NCBI GenBank assembly: GCA_964372275.1
Contig: CAYJRR010000066.1
Location: forward strand, 1-25,862
Direction: 5' to 3'
DNA: 25,862 nucleotides
DNA from: CAYJRR01 sp964372275 [NCBI: uncultured bacterium]
Lineage (GTDB): Bacteria; CAYJRR01
This document shows positions 22,360 through 25,862 of this stretch, piece after piece; the stretch's first letter is position 1, and each line of letters opens with the position of its first letter. The position numbers and the translations under genes were made by a program. The notes under the pieces were generated by a model that was not told where the DNA came from, did not search any database, and worked only from the letters and a program-made list of their open reading frames with translations.

Positions 22360-23379
22360 CTACGGGGCGAGCGCCAGCGCGACGCAGGGTCGGGTGATGT
22401 CGTCGAGGGCCGAGGTGAACGGCTGCTCGAAGTACATCCGGTAGTCGTTGCCGTAGGAGAGCACGCTCGGACCCCGCTCGTCGGTGCGCACCGCCGGCTG
22501 GCCCGGGACCTCGATCGACTTCTGCGCGAGAACCGGGTTCTCGTCGTAGAGGGTCCAGAGCTCGCCGTCGAAGGAGCCGGCATAGCCGATGCTCGAGTCC
22601 TCCCCGGGCGGAAACGTTCCGAACAGCTGCCGGCCGGTAAACCAGATCTTGTAGACCGGCGGGCCGGGACGCGTGGTGTCGATCCCGGCGGCCGGTTGGC
22701 CGACCTCGAACGCGCTCCACCCTCGCCCGCGGACGTCGGCCGCCGTGAACAGGGGCCCCGCTCCCTTGGACCACGTGGCCCCGCCGTCGTCCGATTCCGC
22801 CTTGGCGATCGCGTCCGGCGCGACGCCGGCGTCGTAGTAGAGGATCCAAAGATCCCGGACCGGATCGCGGAACGGCTCCGGCCCCCCGACTCCGCCCCCT
22901 TCCCACACCGCGTCCGGAACGACCTCCGACAGCGTCGTCCACGTCTCCCCGTCCGTCGAATCGAACAGCGCGATGCGAGACCGGTCGGCGGCGGCCGCCG
23001 CCAGCAGGTAGTTCCCGTCATGGAGGGCGACGCCGGCCTCGCCCCACGGCCCCGCGTCGGGAAGGTCGATCGGGCCTTCGTCCGACCAGTCGTAGATGCC
23101 GTCACCGGCCGTCGCGAGACCGATCGATCCGGCCGTCGTGGTGTACCAGAGCCGGTACCCCCCATCGGCCCGGACGACGGACGGCGCCCGGTAGTTCGAC
23201 GACGCGCAGAGCACGAACGGCTCCCGGATCGACGTCCCCGGCTTCTGCGGAAGTTTCCGCCAGCCGGTCACGCCGGCGGTCGGCAGGGCGTCACTCGTCG
23301 GGTCCCCGCCCAACGCCCCACACCCGAGGCCCGCGGAAATATACAAAGCTATCAATGTATAACGTGTAAAGTTCCACAT
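22360..23379 (-). CDS. lipoprotein with predicted glycoside-hydrolase-like beta-propeller
   Basis: This 339-residue lipoprotein has the signal MWNFTRYTLIALYISAGLGC (lipobox A-G-L-G-C20). The body has repeated blade-like segments (YRLWYTTTAG, WTTLSEVVPD, WILYYDAG, YKIWFTGRQ, YRMYFEQPF) of the kind seen in the five-bladed propellers of GH32/GH43/GH130 enzymes or in related carbohydrate-binding proteins. I do not see a secure catalytic acid set, so a binding role is equally possible. Its start codons are unusually AT-rich compared with the rest of the gene. It begins seven bases after the stop of the small upstream gene and is convergent with the RHH-like gene; 37 bases separate their stops. Confidence 0.7.
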   Translation of the reverse strand: MWNFTRYTLIALYISAGLGCGALGGDPTSDALPTAGVTGWRKLPQKPGTSIREPFVLCASSNYRAPSVVRADGGYRLWYTTTAGSIGLATAGDGIYDWSDEGPIDLPDAGPWGEAGVALHDGNYLLAAAAADRSRIALFDSTDGETWTTLSEVVPDAVWEGGGVGGPEPFRDPVRDLWILYYDAGVAPDAIAKAESDDGGATWSKGAGPLFTAADVRGRGWSAFEVGQPAAGIDTTRPGPPVYKIWFTGRQLFGTFPPGEDSSIGYAGSFDGELWTLYDENPVLAQKSIEVPGQPAVRTDERGPSVLSYGNDYRMYFEQPFTSALDDITRPCVALALAP

Positions 23380-23386
23380 TCGGATC

Positions 23387-23698
23387 TCACGGCGTTTTGG
23401 GCCCCTCCTCGTCGGGTCCCAGGGTTCGGCGAGGCCGCGGCGAATCGGAGGAACGATCGGGCGGACCGGAGGAGGCGGAAGACCGACCCGGCCCCCCGGA
23501 CGAAGCGGACGGCGAATCGGTCCCGCCGGACGGCGCGCCGGGCGCAGTGGTGCCGGACGGCCACGGAGTCGCGGAGCCGGACGACGAGCGCCGCTCCACC
23601 TCCTCGATCTCCCGTGGCACGGCGCCTCGGTCCCCGGGCTGCGTCAGCTGCCGCAGCGCCCCCCGAAGAAGATTTCCCGCGCGCGAGAAGAAGCTCAT
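23387..23698 (-). CDS. small hypothetical protein with disordered tail
   Basis: This 103-residue protein has an amphipathic N-terminal helix (MSFFSRAGNLLRGALRQL) followed by a Ser/Pro/Gly/Asp-rich disordered region. There is no signal peptide. It lies seven bases upstream of the propeller lipoprotein and 65 bases after the stop of the TonB-dependent receptor, all in the same direction. It is the most plausible of three overlapping frames here because of its start context and position, but codon evidence is weak, so the call is tentative. The N-terminal helix might bind a membrane surface. Confidence 0.5.
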   Translation of the reverse strand: MSFFSRAGNLLRGALRQLTQPGDRGAVPREIEEVERRSSSGSATPWPSGTTAPGAPSGGTDSPSASSGGPGRSSASSGPPDRSSDSPRPRRTLGPDEEGPKTP

Positions 23699-23763
23699 CG
23701 GCCGCGCATGATCCGCGCACCGACCGGCGATGGCAAGCCCCGCGCGACCTCCCCCGCCGTGGA

Positions 23764-25862
23764 CTAGAACAGGAGCTTCATCCCGAGGCGAACCGACCGG
23801 GGCGCGTGGTAGCGGACGACCGATCCGTAGTCGACGTTGGTCACGCCGTAGGTCAGCTCGAGCTGCTGGTCGGAGAGAAGCGCCTCCTGCTGGTCGAGGA
23901 CGTTGAAGACGTCGACGAAGGTGTAGAGCTTGGTGTTCCCGCGCATCTTCATCCCGTAGTCGACGTGAAGGTCGACGGTGTAGGTCGACGGCTCCCGGCC
24001 GCGGTCGCCGCGGCGGCCGTCCACGATCTCCCCCTGCCCGCCGTACTCCGGCTCCGACCGGTAGGCGCTCTTCGGCGTCCCGCTCTGGAACGTCACGAAG
24101 GTGCCGAGGTTCAGGCCGAACGGCGTGAGGTACGAGCCGGCGATCTTCAGCACGTGGGTGCGGTCGGTGGGGAGGAACCCGGATCGTCCGTTCCCCGCCG
24201 TCGCCGGCGTGTTGTTGGCGTAGTCGTAGAGGCTGGTCATGTTCGGGTCGCTCTGGCCGTTGTCGTTCCGGTAGAGCCCCTCGAAGTTACCGTAGAGCCG
24301 TCCCAGGCGATACGACGCCAGCATCTGCCAGTTGGTCGTCATCCGCTTCTCGACCGTCAGCTCCAGGGCGTCGTAGACGCGCGAGGGGTCGACCCAGCAG
24401 TCGTAGGGGACGCCGAGGTCGTCGCAGGTGTCGTTCAGGCTCGCGCCCGGGTTCCCGATGATGTACGGACCGTTGTCCCCCCCGTCGAGAAACCCTTCGA
24501 CCGTCGCCAGCCGGTAGTCCTCGAGCAACCGCCCCAGCTCGCGGTGGATGTATCGCAGCCCGACGTTCACCGTCTGGATCGGTTCGTACTCGATCCCCAT
24601 CGTGATCTCGTCCTGGTATTGCGACTTGGTCCCCTTGTCGATCTCGGTCGGCTCGACCCCCTGCGTCGCCACGTGGACCGTGCTCCCCTCCACCGGCACG
24701 GTGCCGTCGGGGATCTGATTGTCCGAGGTGAACTCGTCGCTGAAGTAGTCGACCAGCGACACCCCCTTCTCGGTCGACAGGTTCCGGATCGCGATGTCGT
24801 TCGGGATCTTCTCCAGGTAGCGCCCGCCGTGGAAGAAGACCTTGCCCCGCCCGGTGCCGGTGAAGTCCCACGCCAGGCCGACGCGCGGCGCGATGTTGTC
24901 CTTGAACTTGAAGGTGTAGCTGGTGGCCCCCTCCCCCTTCCCCGACATCTTCTGCTCCTCGACCCGCACGCCGAGGTCGATGGTGAAGGTCGGGATCGGC
25001 GACCACTTGTCCTGGAGGAAGAGCGCCGTGTAGCTCGTCGCGCTCTTGCGCACCGGATTTCCGAACTGGCCACGCACCACGCGGTAGATCGGCGTGCCGT
25101 CGTCCGCCTCCTGGACGAGGTAGATCACGCCGGTGGTGTACGCGTGCTCGACGCCGTCCTCGTCGAGGAAGGTCCCGCCGCGGGGGCCGCTGTAGTTGAA
25201 GATGCCGCTCCACTTCACGTCTTCGTAGAGCAGGCCGTATTTGATCTCGTGGCGCCCCATGCCTTCGACGTAGTTGGTGGCCTTCAGGCTGTACTGCGTG
25301 CTTTCGCCGGTCTGGTCCTTCTCGTAGAAACCGACCCCGCCCCCGAACGAGACCGGCTCGGTGGTGAAGTCGATGAAGAGCGGTTGATCGCTGCCGGCCG
25401 GGAACCCCTGCTGGAAGTTGTTCTTGGTGTGGGCGAGCGCCGCCTCGACCGACATCCAGGGGGCGACGATGCCGTTGTAGCGGGCGATCTGGTTGTGCCC
25501 CCCGAAGGCCAACGTGCTGTACCCCTGTTGCGTGTTCGACATCAGGTCGCCCGCCAGCTGCGGACCGTACTGGGCGTATCCGGGATCTCCGAACGCCGAC
25601 AGGTCGAGGGTGTGGTTCGGGGCGACGTTCCAGGTCAGGGTGCCGGCGTACGACGTCCGGTCTCGCCGGATCCGCTCGGTGCCGACCACCTCCAACGGGA
25701 ACCCTTCGGGTGCGCGCACCGCCTGCGAATCGGACTGCGGATTGACCGCGGCGAAGAAGAAGAGGCGGTCCTTGACGATCGGGCCCCCGAGCGTGACGCC
25801 GTAGTCGGTCTCGTCCGACTTGCCGAGGATCGGCGCCCCGTTCTGCAGGAAAACGCGGCGCC
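23764..25862 (-). CDS. Oar-like TonB-dependent outer-membrane receptor (5' end outside the window)
   Basis: The frame is open to the right edge, giving about 699 residues and lacking the start, signal peptide and most of the plug. At the window edge the frame reads RRVFLQNGAPILGKSD, then YGVTLGGPIVKDRLFFF, the typical junction of Oar-type receptors where the plug leads into the barrel. The remainder is a large beta-barrel with many aromatic-ended strands, ending ...RLGMKLLF, a canonical C-terminal Phe. Such proteins import large ligands, powered by TonB-ExbB-ExbD, and Oar of Myxococcus is linked to adhesion and development. A GTG at 25719 is only an internal Val codon, not the start. Lys- and Cys-containing loops such as CDDLGVPYDC may be extracellular. 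The ligand is unknown. Confidence 0.9.
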   Translation of the reverse strand, partial: RRVFLQNGAPILGKSDETDYGVTLGGPIVKDRLFFFAAVNPQSDSQAVRAPEGFPLEVVGTERIRRDRTSYAGTLTWNVAPNHTLDLSAFGDPGYAQYGPQLAGDLMSNTQQGYSTLAFGGHNQIARYNGIVAPWMSVEAALAHTKNNFQQGFPAGSDQPLFIDFTTEPVSFGGGVGFYEKDQTGESTQYSLKATNYVEGMGRHEIKYGLLYEDVKWSGIFNYSGPRGGTFLDEDGVEHAYTTGVIYLVQEADDGTPIYRVVRGQFGNPVRKSATSYTALFLQDKWSPIPTFTIDLGVRVEEQKMSGKGEGATSYTFKFKDNIAPRVGLAWDFTGTGRGKVFFHGGRYLEKIPNDIAIRNLSTEKGVSLVDYFSDEFTSDNQIPDGTVPVEGSTVHVATQGVEPTEIDKGTKSQYQDEITMGIEYEPIQTVNVGLRYIHRELGRLLEDYRLATVEGFLDGGDNGPYIIGNPGASLNDTCDDLGVPYDCWVDPSRVYDALELTVEKRMTTNWQMLASYRLGRLYGNFEGLYRNDNGQSDPNMTSLYDYANNTPATAGNGRSGFLPTDRTHVLKIAGSYLTPFGLNLGTFVTFQSGTPKSAYRSEPEYGGQGEIVDGRRGDRGREPSTYTVDLHVDYGMKMRGNTKLYTFVDVFNVLDQQEALLSDQQLELTYGVTNVDYGSVVRYHAPRSVRLGMKLLF

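Noticed and set aside
23397-23711. Plus-strand frame opposite the small hypothetical gene
   Set aside because: Its Gly/Asp/Pro-rich translation has no helix or start context; the minus frame has a better start and fits the strand of its neighbours.
25717-25719. GTG at 25719 as start of the TonB-dependent receptor
   Set aside because: The frame stays open to the window edge and codes a typical Oar-type LGGPIVKDRLFFF segment upstream, so the GTG is an internal Val.
1-25862. CRISPR arrays, insertion sequences, phage genes, rRNA or riboswitches
   Set aside because: I looked for spaced direct repeats, transposase motifs, integrase genes and conserved RNA cores and found none beyond the short repeats listed.

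Overview
The window is a very GC-rich bacterial chromosome segment that is densely coding and shows strong G/C preference at third codon positions. It has no rRNA, phage, IS or CRISPR content. The mix of genes suggests a myxobacterium-like (Myxococcota / former Deltaproteobacteria) lineage or an uncultured phylum of similar lifestyle: two eukaryote-like Ser/Thr kinases (one with the HRDVSPxN catalytic loop common in myxobacteria), an Oar-like TonB-dependent receptor, ExbB/ExbD proteins beside an AgmX/PglI-like lipoprotein, and many lipoproteins and outer-membrane barrels. The phylum is an inference; no marker gene proves it.

Layout. 1-1.1 kb: tRNA-Gly(CCC) on the minus strand, divergent from an NAD kinase. 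1.1-6.6 kb: two paralogous secreted cupins on the plus strand, with related leaders, flank a four-gene minus-strand operon. That operon encodes a membrane Ser/Thr kinase with a C-terminal SHOCT domain, a lipoprotein, a second lipoprotein that also ends in SHOCT, and a small outer-membrane barrel. 6.6-11.5 kb: a plus-strand pair of an outer-membrane barrel and a very large VolA/Pla-1-like lipase lipoprotein, preceded by a TetR-type palindrome and closed by a hairpin. 11.5-12.5 kb: a PLP enzyme of the D-cysteine desulfhydrase / ACC deaminase family. 12.7-15.0 kb: ExbB-ExbD-ExbD, convergent with a lipoprotein carrying an AgmX/PglI-like C-terminus. 15.0-16.3 kb: a SRPBCC protein and a membrane-anchored protein of unknown function.

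16.3-21.0 kb: a tight minus-strand operon read as lipoprotein, CHASE2-kinase, NDP-sugar epimerase (ATGA overlap), a degenerate GxxExxY protein and a VOC protein. 21.0-22.3 kb: a HEAT-repeat protein and a ribbon-helix-helix-like protein with an unusually AT-rich leader. 22.4-23.7 kb: a beta-propeller-like lipoprotein and a small hypothetical protein. 23.8 kb to the end: an Oar-like TonB-dependent receptor whose 5' end lies outside the window.

The main theme is envelope biology: signalling kinases co-transcribed with envelope lipoproteins, an energising ExbBDD motor, and outer-membrane uptake or hydrolysis systems. The most interesting unit is the cupin-flanked SHOCT-kinase operon, in which the kinase's SHOCT tail is predicted to lie in the same compartment as the SHOCT tail of its lipoprotein neighbour. 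There is no gene-free stretch longer than about 300 bases.
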